From Mytilisepta virgata (Eukaryota; Mollusca; Bivalvia; Mytilida; Mytilidae): DNA of 64,000 nucleotides. Each line of letters opens with the position of its first letter. Positions within the stretch are counted from its first letter, which is position 1. Positions 23,287 to 35,723 of the stretch are shown here, in pieces. Position numbers and translations under genes: made by a program. The stretch is from positions 1 to 64,000 of the forward strand of contig JAPWFG010000069.1 in the NCBI GenBank assembly GCA_028015205.1, given 5' to 3'. The notes under the pieces were generated by a model. The model saw only the letters and a list, made by a program, of their open reading frames with translations, did no database searches and was not told the DNA's origin.

Positions 23287-26244
23287 AGTCAGTGCGGTTT
23301 GTTGCTCCATTTATTAATCAAAGTACTGAAGTACTGTTTTCTCGGATGGCCTCATCATCTGATGGCTGATGAATTAATGATAGTGATTTAAACCTAACTG
23401 TATATATGGTACAAACTGTTTGACAGGGAGATATGTTTCACCTGTATCCAATTTTGATAGTATAATTCAAATGTTGAAATGAATAAGGCATCTCTTAAAC
23501 ATGTGAATACTAGTAATGCAAAACTTTCAAATGTTGACTGTTCCCCACAGACTTCACAACATGTACAGTATAGTGAAGATTCATAGTCACTAGAATATAT
23601 AATAATTGCCATGCGAATGCTAATACAACTGCGTACCAAATTCATTGACTGTCTATATTTGGTTCACCATTAACTGATCTAATCACCAACTATTAACAAA
23701 TTGATGATGTTGTCGTACGAAACAGCACATCTTTATGACTTTTGTGAGGCAAGGCAAAAACTGTAATGATATAGCACTTTAGACTGCAACACTTCCTGTG
23801 GTGTTTACTGTTTACGTCCTTAATATAGTAAAAGGGTGATATTTTGTAGAATGTCGATTTCATTTTGGCTCACTTCTTTCACAATCAGAGGTTTGTTTAT
23901 GGATAAGAAATTAGTTTGAAATTTGTGTTACCATTTAAATGGCTACCAATGTATCAATTTGAGTTGCAGTATAAAAACAATATTAGGTCAATGTCAGTAA
24001 AATATAAACTTTTTTTTGTATTCGGCACGAAACCCTAGAAGGGCAAAACTTGTGTAAACAATTTAAATTCAAAATCGAAATACATGTAGTATGAATTGTC
24101 CTTATGATGAACTATGTTGATGTGTTACATAATTTTTTTTCACAGTAGTCTGCTCTTTTGACAAGAACCGAATGCTGCTTTGGCGCATTTTTAGGTGTGA
24201 TGGCAATTTTACATTTAATGCATAAATATATTAACTACTTAGATAAAACATAGCAAGATCACAGGTTTTAACATGATGTATAGATCGATGTGCACAATAT
24301 ATATTCTCCCATTTATTTCATATATTTCCATGCAACAGGGATAATTGGAATGCCATTTTGATTCCACATATGTTAATAAAAAATTACATTACAGTATTCT
24401 CTATCACAATTAGCATACACCGTATGTTTAAAACCTTAAAAATATAATCAGATCAGTGAAAATAAATATTTGGCATGTGTATTGATACACGTATGTTTTT
24501 CTTCATAGTTTTAGAGATGGGATACATGTATAGCACCACCCGACACTTCTGTAATAATAGCTGCAAACGACATAGTTCTGTTAAGTATCAACTCAGGGGG
24601 TGCATCCTCATTTTCGAGGATCATCTTGGGCGTCGCATCCTCATTGTTCAATATTTGGATCCCACTTGTATTGATATCTTTCACACATTCCTCTAACACG
24701 CAATTCAGTATGAATTTGTCTTCTTCTTGGTTATAACCTATTAATTTGCAGATGTGTGTTTTCTCTGGAGGGAATGTCTCAATCTATAAGTAAAGATATA
24801 TGTGTAGTTTCTCAACTAGAAGTATTCCTGGTGAAATTAAGATAAAAATATGGTCAATTTATGTTCGCGTAATTATATAGCCAGGATTAACATGCTCAGC
24901 TTATACACATGTACATGTAACCTAATTATTGCGTTCAAATTGTCAATACTCAACTTTGCTCTAATATATAGCACTTTTCATTCATATATACATGTTGAGT
25001 AGAATCAATTCAATATTATCAAGGTTAAAACTCTCTGTGGAATTACATTATATAGCACTGATCATCTTAGACATAAGCCTAAGTGAGGTTTGTCTCAATA
25101 TAGTTTATCATGCTCATATTATATTATTGCTCTAATATAAGGCTCACGTTTGCTCAAAATATATCACTGATCATCTTCTCAAACATATGTGCTAAATTTA
25201 GTTAGGCTTGACATGCTCAAGTAATACATCATTATTGCCCTACATTATAAAAGATTAATTATGAGTTAGCTTATATAGCACTGATCAACTACACCATGTA
25301 CACCTATGTTGAATTATTTAGTACGATAAATTTAACTTGCATGTATATAAACATATTTCTCGATTGTTATATATGTAGGAAACGGATCACTAATTATAAC
25401 CAATGTTACCATATATATGCTGTATCTGCACACACAGACATTATTTGTGCATTAAGGAACGATTATATAACTGAATATATTTTTAGAAATTAGTAAAATG
25501 GCCAGGTATGGTACATCATAATTACATATCTATTAATCTCAAAAAACAGTGTGATGATGTTATAGTTCTTTTCTGATTAAAACTGCATTATATTCGCTCA
25601 TGAAAATCATTTACAATTAACACGGTTTCGAAATCTCAAAGGGAGAACACGGTTGTTAACTTTAACCCAAATGACATACTTTTCATATCCTCTTCGTGTA
25701 ACCTTTGACTGCTGAAGCGGATATGCATCACCAATTCAGGAATCCATACGCGTTTATTAATATTATTCTCGGTACAAAACATGTTGATATATAAAAACAT
25801 ATCATAATAAATATGTTCATGAAATTGTTTTGATAGCAAGATTCAAATATATGAGTTGATAAAGAAATCTATTTTGCATTAGATAATGTCAGCGTATTCA
25901 CACAATAAAAAATGAGTAATTTCATGTTAAAAACAACCCAGAGCAAGATCTGAATAGACTGGTTTTTCTCTCTTCTAAGTGAGTCAACCTAGTTTCTAGC
26001 GGAAGTTGATCAGCTCGCCGGTTTAAGATTCAGGGCGATAGCTATACTACAGATAGCCTTCCTTGTAATACTGAGGAAAGTGGACTATAGCGGCATGATT
26101 CTACAAATTTGATTTGTCAGTATAAGATTGTCTTGTTATTCTTTTATAATTTATACTTAATTAATGATTGTCTGTTTTGTATACACGTCTTTATATAATT
26201 GTATGCCATCACCCCTTGGGGATATAATTGTGCATTTCAATAAT
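23287..26244. other. About 2.96 kb of unidentified DNA inserted in the RT domain
   Basis: RT coding stops at 'NPDSY' (23286) and resumes at 'ITLVSC' (26245), the next conserved block, so this stretch is an insertion. It is AT-rich and non-coding. It includes a degenerate tandem stretch at about 24880-25300 ('atatagcactgatcatctt', 'gctcatattatattattgct'). No terminal inverted repeats, hairpin or clear target duplication was found. Confidence 0.65.
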
Positions 26245-27368
26245 ATAACCTTAGTGTCATGTGTTGGTAAAATATGTACTGCAATTATTAATTTTACGCT
26301 TACAAAATCCTACTCTTTTTTATCTGATTCCTGGTGTGCAAGCTGGCTGTAGAAAGGGTTATTCCACCCTTGACAATATTTTTTGTTTATATGTCTTAAT
26401 TCAACTACATTTATCACTTGCAAAAAATTATTTTGTACATTTATAGATTTTAAGAAGGCATTCGATATTGTTTGGAGACAAGGGCTATGGGGTAAATTGA
26501 TAAAAAATAATGTTATTGGGAAAATTTTAAAAGCAATCTAACATATGTGTGATAATATCAAATCTTGTGTTAAACAAGGGAATGATATTTCGGGATTTGT
26601 TTCGTGTGAAACCGGGGTCCGTCCGAGAGAAAATGTTTAACCTTTTCTATTTTTCTGTCCGATCTAGAACAGTTCTTACTCCAAAATAATGTCAAAGGTC
26701 TTGAAACAGTATCTTCATATTGTCAAGTGGAACTAAGAATATATCTTTTAATCTTTGTATTATTGTATGCTGATGCTGATGTATGTATTCTTGCCGCAAA
26801 TGAATTGGATTTAAAAAAATCTTAAGCTGTTTTTCAACAACATTGTAATGAATGGAAATTGTCAGTTAACACGGAAAAAAACAAAGGCAGTGATCAATTT
26901 ATTCAAAAATGGATCAGTGAGATAGGTAACTCTTCTAGAGGTCAACTTTACTCAAGTTTTAAACATTAATTTGGCCTTGAAAATTATTTGATCAAATTAA
27001 ACAAGAACCGCAGAATTAATATATGTAAATTGCGTTGTTCAAACATTAAATTTCCTTTTGAGACTAGTCGCTGGAACAATACTCCAAGAGAAGAGAGATA
27101 TTGTGTTCTTTGGAATAGCAGATCAATAGGAAATGAATTTCACTATCTGTTCATTAGTCCACATCCTGGAATTACAAATATCAGAGCTAAATACATAGCA
27201 AACTATTTCGTGACAGATGCCAGAGAAGATAAAATATGCGGCTTATTTTCTTTTAGCAATGTTAAAGTCTTAAATAATCTCTCAATCTTTTTGCATGCAG
27301 AAAATCTCTGAATATTTATAGAATGGATTTTTCTTTCTATACACACTCGCTGTTCTATACAACAACCA

Positions 27369-29695
27369 CATATGTTTATACCCACACTTTCGAATGAAAG
27401 TTCGGGTATATTGTCGTTGCGGTCGTTCGTCCGTCTGTCCGTCACACTTTCTTGTGACGTAAACTCCTTATTCACTTATGAATTTGTACCAATTTTTTGT
27501 GCCATATTGTTGCTTACTAACTGTAGAAGCACAATAAGTTTTTGGAATTCCACATTTTTTAAAGAGGGCCTGGGAGGGACCAAAAGGGCAAAATTATACA
27601 AAGAGCCTCTTTCATTTTTTTAATTTAAATTATTTCTATTGTTGCCATATTGTTGCTTACCAACTGTAGATTCGCAATAAGGTTTTGGAATTCCAATTTG
27701 TTTAAAAGGGGGAGTTGGGAGGGACCAAAAATGGCCAAAACAGAAAAAAGCCTCATTACTGAAATAACTATGTCATACTGTTGCCTGCTAACTGCAGATG
27801 CGCATAACGTTTTGGAATTCCAAATTTCTTAAAGATGGCCTAGGAGGGACCAAAAAAGGGCCAAAATAGACAAAGAGCCCTGTGACGCGAACTCCTATTT
27901 CATTTTTGAATTTAAATCATTTTTATTGTTGCCATATTGTTGCTTACCAACTGTAGATGCGCAATAAGGTTTTGGAATTCAAAATTTTTTTAAAGGGGTG
28001 GGAGGAACAAAAAAGGGCCGAAACAGAAAAAGACCTTAATTACTTAAGTTAATAAAAAAAATTAAGAAATTTATGAATTTCAGTTTAAGGGGCTATAGGT
28101 CCCTAAAAGGGGTGGGAGGAACAAAAAAGGGCCGAAACAGAAAAAGACCTTAATTACTTAAGTTAATAAAAAAAAATTAAGAAATTTATGAATTTCAGTT
28201 TAAGGGGCTATAGGTCCCTAAAAGGGTTCAAATAGTTAAATTATAGTAAAAGTGGGTTGCGATATATTTGTGAAAAGGTTATTTGTTACAGATGCAAGCT
28301 GTAATGCTAAGCATGCTTTTATTTTAAATTTTGAGGATTTAAAGGACCAAAAAGGGAAAAGAGGCCAAAAAGTTATGTTACGGCCGAAATCACCTTTAAA
28401 TTGTAGCCAACAAAAGACACAAATCAATAATAAAATTTAACAAGATTTATTATATACAAGTTCACAAAAAATATTGCACAAAATAAAATGTCAACTTATG
28501 ACTGTTCAAAATCCTGTTATTTCATTATCCGGAATTCTCGTCACTGTTGCGGGAATCCAAACGGAATATTATATCCAATCAGTCACAATCTAGTATGATG
28601 TAACGTAAATGAAAGTGTGTCAATCCAACAGCTGAGAACACAAGAACGTTAATGTCTGGTCCGATATGTTATGTTCTGAAAGTCCAACCTTCGTCCGTAT
28701 ATATAACGACCACGGAAATCCATAGAATCCTTCTAGAATACGGTAGAAGTTTGAATTACACGAGAATTATTACGTAAGTCAAACAGAAAGTTCCAGTCAT
28801 TCCATCAGTATCTATTATTGTTCCAGTGATTTCGGTATTTTTGGTTGAGTACTTCTTATTTAATATAAGTTTGGTTTTTGGTCTTCCAAATGTTTCGGTT
28901 TTAATGCTGCTGATGAGAGGTAACTCCTTGAAATGCGTCGTATACAGCATAGTTTAAATTTACTATATCTAATATTGGTATCTTTGGATTGTTATTTTGA
29001 AACTCCTGGGATGATGCCTCTGCTGGTGGACCCTAGGTCCCCGAGGGTATTCGCCAACCCAGTCGTCAGACTTGTCTGACATGATTATTCATTGATTTGT
29101 TACAGAAATTACCAGTATTTAGCAAAATTCAAAAATAATAGAAATACTAAGGGTTCATTCCTTGTATTGCACATGGTAGATCTCCTTAGCTGAAATTTGG
29201 GTTCCTATTTCGGTATTTTTGGTTGAGTACTTCTTATTTAATATAAGTTTGGTTTTTGGTCTTCCAAATGTTTCGGTTTTAATGCTGCTGATGAGAGGTA
29301 ACTCCTTGAAATGCGTCGTATACAGCATAGTTTAAATTTACTATATCTAATATTGGTATCTTTGGATTGTTATTTCTAAACTGCGCAGTTATAACATTAT
29401 TTGGTAAACAACTATAAGTATTATGTAAGCATATTATACATGTTATAAGGCCACACAAAACAAATAAGGCCAAGATAAATAATATAATAAATACAATATC
29501 ATATCAAAATAAATATAATAATACAATATCATAACAGTTCGATTACAGTGAAAATGGGTTATGATACATCTCTGCAAAGGTTATTTGTTACAGATGCAAA
29601 CTGTAATGCAATGGAAACTGAAAATGTTAAGAATGTTTGTTTACAAATAAATGTGGGCTGCGGGTATAGCTGTCGTTCCGACAGCCCCTACCTCT
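27369..29695 (+). mobile_element. Hairpin-ended element with tandem and segmental duplications
   Basis: The left end is a hairpin (TATACCC...CTTTC-GAAT-GAAAG...GGGTATA, 27376-27409) followed by GTCC-type microsatellite and 'cttgtgacgtaaactcc'. Repeats around 'gttgcttaccaactgtag' lie near 27510, 27650, 27778 and 27938. About 108 bp from 27994 is repeated almost exactly from 28101. About 169 bp at 28829-28998 recurs at 29208-29376. The right end carries a GGCTGTC-GTTCC-GACAGCC hairpin (about 29668-29686). 'ggttatttgttacagatgca' occurs at 28277 and 29579, so the middle is probably a later insertion. Non-coding. Confidence 0.68.
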
Positions 29696-29842
29696 AGTTT
29701 GTAATGTACCTGTATATATATATATATATATATATATGCTCCGTTCTGTCTTTGTTCACCATTTGTATTGTATTTGATATGTACATTTGCCTCTTGTTGC
29801 AGTGTATACTGTCTTGAGAATAAAATAAAATCTTGAAATCTT
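29696..29842 (+). mobile_element. 3' end of an old plus-strand non-LTR element
   Basis: (TA)n at about 29713-29737, then a stretch ending 'gaataaaataaaatcttgaaatcttga', which looks like a CR1-type 3' terminus with short 3'-terminal repeats. Only the tail is present. It directly abuts the tail of LINE copy A. Confidence 0.45.
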
Positions 29843-29939
29843 GATTGATTGATTGAATATTTTTTAACGCCGAGCTGGCAATATTGCAGCCAATATCACG
29901 GCGAGAACTAATTTGAATGGAAGTTGTTAAAATCTATAG

Positions 29940-32900
29940 TCCCACGTCCTTAAAATATTGTAAAATACGGTTGCCAGCAACCTTTGTAAATAAATCTTTC
30001 ATATTGTTGACTGTGTAGTACCGACAAATAATGTCGGATTTATCTACACAGTCAATTAAAAGAATGAGTCGTCCTTGTGTGGCCAATGCGACATCTTGTT
30101 AAAACAACTTGGTCTCTTCGGCTTTTACCGAAGAAACAAACATTCTTACCAACAATTGGCTCTATAGAATGTAATTTATTGTCTGTAAGCAGATCCCACC
30201 GGGACTGCCACAGACGTAAAACATATTTGTATATTAAAGGTTTAAAATCAGAATAAGGTACTGACATATTAGTTATGGGGTCTTGCTGAATAAGAATAGG
30301 GTTTGTTTCGGACTTTTTATGTTTTTTTAGGTCAAAAATAAACATAGGTTTGGGTACAAGCCAAGGTGGTGATTGAGGTATATTAATGGGGGCAATTTCA
30401 TCAGAAATATGCGGTTTCATCCGGATACTAAACGGAGGAATTTTATTTTCATGTTGTTCAAATATGTCCTCATAGAGAGGTTTGAAAACACAGTCATAGG
30501 CAGGATTTGAAGGATATGCTTTTAGCTTGGTTAAGTATTGTAAACCAAGTTTTGTCCGACGATTATAAAGAGACGGTTCGTTCGCCTCTACACATAAACT
30601 CTCCACAGCAGACGTTCTGAACGCCCCCAAGGCCAAACGTAGGCCTTGGTGGTGAACAGTATCTAAAATTTGTATGTAGGATTTTCGAGCAGATCCATAT
30701 ATAATTGAACCATAATCAAGTTTTGATCGTACAATCGATCGATATAAATTTAACAATATGTTTTTATTAGCACCCCAGTCAGTGCTGGAAACAACTTTTA
30801 AAATATCCAATGCTTTCAAGCATTTAGCTTTAAGCATTTTGATATGGGGTAGAAAGGTAAGTTTATTGTCAAACAGAATACCTAGAAATTTTGTTTCTTT
30901 GACGACTTTAATCGGAGAATTATAAATTTTTAGTTCGGGGTCCAAATGCAGTTTTCGTTTATTGCAAAAATGCATACATACTGTTTTGGAGTTGGAAAAT
31001 TTAAAACCATTTTCCGTAGCAAATTTTTCAATTTTATTTAAAGACAACTAGTTGTCTTTCAATATTGTTCATATTTTTAGCCCTATAACATATCAAAAAG
31101 TCATCTACATACAAGGAGCCTTCAGCATTTTGTTTTAATGTTTTAGCTAAACTGTTCATATTTATACTAAATAAAGTGACGGAGAGGATACTTCCCTGAG
31201 GAACACCCATCTCTTGTTCAAAAGGGTCAGACATAGTCGTTTCAACCTTTACCTTGAACTGTCTGTCTGAAAGAAAGTTTTCAATGAAGGTAACCTACCT
31301 TTCAACCCAATATCATTTACGTCTTTTAAAATGCCATATTTCCATGTGTTGTCGTAGGCTTTTTCAAGATCGAAAAAGACCGACACCACACGTTCACCTT
31401 TAGCAAACCCGTTGCCAATAAAGGATTCGAAGCGAACAAGATGATCCAACGTGCTTCTGCCTTGTCTGAACCCACACTGTATATTGGACAGGATGCCATT
31501 CGCCTCAAGGAACCAGACAAGGCGGTCGTTGATCATCCGTTCCATTGTCTTACAAACGCAACTTGTGAGGGCAATTGGCCGATAATTCGACGGTTCAAAA
31601 TGATCCTTCCCAGGTTTTGGAATAGGGATAACTGTAGCAAGTTTCCAAATGGAAGGCAAGTCGCCAGTTTCCCATACATTATTAAGAAGATCTAAAAGTG
31701 TTTTAAGAGAAGTGTCAGGAAGATGTTTCAAAAGTTGATAGTGAATATCATCTGGGCCACATGCTGTGTCATGGGCTTTCGACAGAGAAATTTTCAGCTC
31801 ATCCATACAGAAAGGGCGGTTGTAATCTTCTAAATTATTTGATTTAAAATTGAGTTTATTTTTCTCAGTTCGGTTTTTAATCCTTTGAAATTCCTGGGAA
31901 TAGTTTAGAGAAGGTTTCACCGAGTTTATTCGAGATGTCATTTTCTGAAGTCAAAAGAGTTTGGCCATCTTTTAAATGGTGAAGATTGGTCTTTTTGTTT
32001 TTACCGTTAATATTTTGTATAATATTCCAGACTTTATTCATAGGTGTATGAGAGTTTATTTTAGAGACGAAGTTTTGCCAAGACTTGCGCCTCTTTTGTT
32101 TAAATGTGCGACGTGCTTTAGCACGAAATATACGAACATTACTGAGATTGTCAGAGGTTGGATTCATGTTGAACCGTCGTTCGGCCTTTTTCCTGTTTTT
32201 CTTTGTTTCCTCACAGTCGTCGTCAAACCAGGGTTTGCTTGGTTGTTTTGGATTTGTCGAGTTTTTAGGAATGGTTCTCTCAGCTATCGATGCTAACTTT
32301 TCAGTAAATTTAAGGATTGGGTCGCTAACATTACAGAAATTATCTGTTCTAAGTTCATCGCGACAGAGTTGCTCGAACAAAGACCAATTGGCTTTGTCAA
32401 ATTTCCAGCGAGCAACTCTCTCAGTAGGTGAAGGAAAGATGTTTTTCAAAATAACTGGGAAGTGGTCACTTCCACAGAGGTCATCATGGACCCGCCAGTG
32501 GTAATCTAGTAATAAAGAAGGGTCGCAAATTGTTAGATCGATAGCGGAGTAAGAACCATTTCCTGGATGGAGATAGGTGTTAGATCCATAATTAAATATA
32601 CACCCACCTTCCTGGTTTAAAAAATCTTCCATCCTTTTGCCTTTGTCATTTTGGGTGTTACTCCCCCAAATAGGATTATGAGCATTAAAGTCGCCCATTA
32701 TAAGAAAGGGGGCTGGGAAAAAAAACTGATCTGTTAAAGATTTCAGCTGACTTATATCCAAAGATGAATTAGGCGGAATATAAATAGAACATAATGTTAT
32801 TGTCTTCTGAAGAGAAAGCCGGACAGCAATTGCTTGTAATTCAGTGTTTAAATGCACTTGACTATGAATTATTCCATTTCAGCAGCTATTTCTTAGAAAC

Positions 32901-33065
32901 CTGAGTGCAATATAAAGAGTAGTTTTTAATATTGATATTATCATTTTCTTTTAAATGAGTTTCTTGTAGACAGAAGGCAAGAGGAAGGAAGCTTTGAATA
33001 AGTAAAGATAATTCAATCAAATTAATTTTCAAACCTCGACAATTCCACTGTATAATATTATTCAT
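29940..33065 (-). pseudogene. LINE copy A ORF2 (endonuclease-RT), RNase H deleted
   Basis: Starts at ATG 33065 inside an ATGA overlap with ORF1 ('MNNIIQW'). Frameshifts near 32870, about 31250-31900 and 31040 break the frame. Recognisable parts: 'GDFNAHNPIWG', 'SDHFPVI', 'FDLEKAYD' and 'YVDDFLICYR'. After 'ILIQQ' the protein jumps to 'DPITNMSVPY'. Compared with copy C this is an in-frame loss of 136 codons covering the RNase H domain. About 70 bp of the C-terminal zinc-binding part is also missing near 30060. It cannot make a working protein. Confidence 0.88.
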
Positions 33066-35723
33066 TTGTGTGGTGGGAGAATGAGGGAAAAGTTCTTAGA
33101 TCTACTGTTTGAAGAACTTCTGGTTTTGCTACTCGCTGCACTGACGTCAGTGTTGGAGGGAGTAGAATCCACAATAGGATCTAATGGATCCCCCCATACC
33201 GATTCCAGATGTTCACTTGACGTCGTATCCATCTGTTCAGAGTCCGCATCTGCGTCGTCGTCAAACTCAGAGCACAGATCTCTAAACCTATTAAACCTGT
33301 TCTTTTTGTCTCCTTTCGAGAGTCTATTTGAAGGATGCCAATTTTTTTCAAAGGTTGAAGAACGATATGATTTTTGAGATGACGATGATGATTGTTTCTG
33401 CTAAGATTTTGATTTTTGATTTGAAGATGACTTTTTGTTATTTGGTTGAGTTTGGTTTTTACCTGTAGTATTTGAGACAAAAGAGTCAGAGGTTTGTGAA
33501 GAATTTGATGCTGTTGACTGCTTTAATGGAGTTTGGGTACCGGGAAGTTTCAATTCAGATACAAGAACGGGCAGTTCTTTTCCGTTCGGCCATGTAAATT
33601 CAGTTTGTGTCTGGAAAGATCTTGTTTTTGTTGAAGTTTTAACCTTTTCTGCATAAGTTGTATATTGGGAAGAGTTATTCGGGACAGAGACCACCCTTCG
33701 CGCTTCCAGATAACTAATATTTCTTTCTACTTTGACTTTTTGAATTTCAAGTTCAGTTTTGTAGACATCACAGATTCTAGAATTAGCCATATGTTCACCT
33801 CCGCAGTTTATACATTTTGGGTCACTTGTACAATCAAAACTAGAGTGGCCCTCTACAGAACATTTAACACATTTTCCAGTATTCCTACAGGAATTCCTAC
33901 CGTGTCCAAACTTTTGACATTTGAAACAGCGGGTAGGGTTTGGAACAAATGTGTCAACCTTGATTCTGTAGGGTTCAACGTAAATATGTTCTGGTAGTTT
34001 TGGGAGGTCAAATGTAAGAAGATATGTATTGAGTTTAACAGTTTTATTTTAAAGTTTTTTGGTAAATCGTTTGACTTTAGAGATATGTTGCGGTTGTAAT
34101 TCCTGACAAATTTCATCTTCAGACAAATCAGTGAGATCATGGTCTCTGTCTCGAATTACTCCTTGGCAAGAATTCAATGTTCTATGAGGAGTAACGGAGA
34201 TTTCAACATTTCCAATGGTAGGTAGGGAGAGGAGATTTTTACATTGTTGGTGTCTAGTACACTCAACCAATACACTTCCGGATTTCATTTTAGTCACCTT
34301 TTTCAGATCACCTGCACAAGATTTGAGAGTTTTATGCAGCACAAACGGAGAAACTTTTGTTAGAGGTTTATCAGGATTTTGACTAGAAAGAACCAAAAAT
34401 TGAAAGAATTTGCCAGAGTCAGTATTGGGGGATTTCAAAGTATGTCAATCGTCATCGCTATCCTCATTTTTGTCGAGCCTGCGACTTTAGTCGCAGAAAG
34501 TTCGACATAGGGATGGTGATCCGGCGGCGGCGGCGTTAACTCACTTCTTAAAAGCTTTATATTTTAGAAGGTAGAAGACCTGGATGCTTTATACTTTGTA
34601 TATAGATGCCTTATGTTACGAACTTTCCGTCTGTCATATGTACATTGTCCTTGACCTCATTTTCATGGTTCAGTGACTAATTGAAAAAAAATTTAAGATT
34701 TTTTGTAATGTTAATTTCTCTCTTATTATGAGTAATAGGATAACTATATTTGGTATGTGCGTACCTTACAAGGTCCTCATCCCCGTTAGACAGTTTTCAA
34801 TTGACCTCGACCCAATTTCAAGGATCAGTGAACAAGGTTAAGTTTTGGTGGTCAAGTCCATATCTCAGATACTATAAGCAATAGGTCTAGTATATTTGGT
34901 GTATGGAAGGATTGTAAGGTGTACATGTCCAACTGGCAGGTGTCATCTGACCTTGACCTCATTTTCATGGTTCAGTGGTTGTGGTTAAGTTTTTGTGTTT
35001 TGGCCTGTTTTTCGAATACTGTATGCAATTGGTCTACTATATTTGGTGTATGGAAGGATTGTAAGGTGTACATGTCCAACTGAAAGGTGTCATCTGACCT
35101 TGACCTCATTTTCATGGTTCAGTGGTTATAGTTAAGTTTTTGTGTTTTGGCCTGTTTTTCGAATACTATATGCAATAGGTCTACTATATTTGGTGTATGG
35201 AAGGATTGTAAGGTGTACATGTCCAACTGGCAGGTGTCATCTGACCTTGACCTCATTTTCATGGTTTAGTGGTTATAGTTAAGTTTTTGTGTTTTGGCCT
35301 GTTTTTCGAATACTATATGCAATAGGTCTACTATATTTGGTGTATGGAAGGATTGTAAGGTGTAAATGTCCAACTGGCAGGTGTCATCTGACCTTGACCT
35401 CATTTTCATGGTTCAGTGGTGTGTTTTGGCCTGTTTTTCGAACACTGTATGCAATAGGTCTACTATATTTGGTGTATGGAAGGATTGTAAGGTGTACATG
35501 TCCAACTGGCAGGTGTCATCTGACCTTGACCTCATTTTCATGGTTCAGTGGTTATAGTTAAGTTTTTGTGTTTTGGCCTGTTTTTCGAATACTGTTTGCA
35601 ATATGTCTGATAGCATTTACTTTCATTAGAAATACACGACAGGCGAGACATTTTTGTGTGTCAACTCTTGTTTCTTTTAGCACTGGTTGTTTGTGGGGGT
35701 GTTTTTTTAAATTGAGACTCCAT
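33062..35723 (-). pseudogene. LINE copy A ORF1 (zinc-knuckle protein), interrupted
   Basis: Starts at ATG 35723, runs about 20 codons, then is split by the 34474-35648 element. It resumes below 34465 with an in-frame stop and several frameshifts (near 34140, 33850 and 33400). It ends in TGA overlapping the ORF2 start. Recognisable parts: 'KMKSGSVLVECTR', 'QGVIRDRDHDLTDLSE', and zinc-knuckle remnants at about 33790-33940. Confidence 0.85.
34474..35648 (+). mobile_element. 147-bp-array hairpin element inserted in LINE A
   Basis: 1175 bp flanked by 'catttttgt' at 34465-34473 and 35649-35657 (9 bp). The left end folds (TGCGAC-TTTA-GTCGCA within GTCGA...TCGAC). The ends form a short imperfect inverted repeat (CGAGCCTG and TCGCCTG). 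The 'attgtaaggtgtacatgtcc' landmark lies at 34911, 35058, 35205, 35352 and 35484, so the unit is 147 bp and the last has a 15-bp deletion. ORFs on it (35289-35561) are repeat artefacts. It is a diverged relative of the 16853-18182 array. Confidence 0.85.

Larger units (their letters stand above)
22030..27311 (+). pseudogene. Decayed non-LTR retrotransposon split by two insertions
   Basis: Pieces in order: endonuclease (22034 on, 'DFNARTGTLSDY', then 'LYIANGRVCKDVGVGE' after a frameshift). The linker follows at 22733-22984 ('YENEPKDVWKILNNLNK'). The RT start is at 23040-23286 ('LKNNKAPGFDNIVNEY', 'LPIYKNKGD', 'NPDSY'). The RT continues from about 26245 ('ITLVSCVGKICTAIIN', 'VQAGCRKGYSTLDNIF', 'IDFKKAFDIVW', then a damaged YADD box near 26767). 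The C-terminus spans 26880-27311 ('PREERYCVLWN', 'GNEFHYLFIS'). A SINE (22464-22732) and about 2.96 kb of unknown DNA interrupt it. Many stops and shifts make it inactive. The C-terminal type differs from the 19640-20690 element. Confidence 0.82.

Noticed and set aside
24511..24699. Minus ORF with internal 'ILNNEDA/ILENEDA' similarity
   Set aside because: Starts with GTG, is short, and the similarity reflects a small DNA repeat ('gcatcctcatt').
32085..32504. Long plus-strand ORFs opposite the LINE copies (also 56417-56935 and 58780-59172)
   Set aside because: Antisense shadows of ORF1 and ORF2. The pattern repeats at the same place in several copies.
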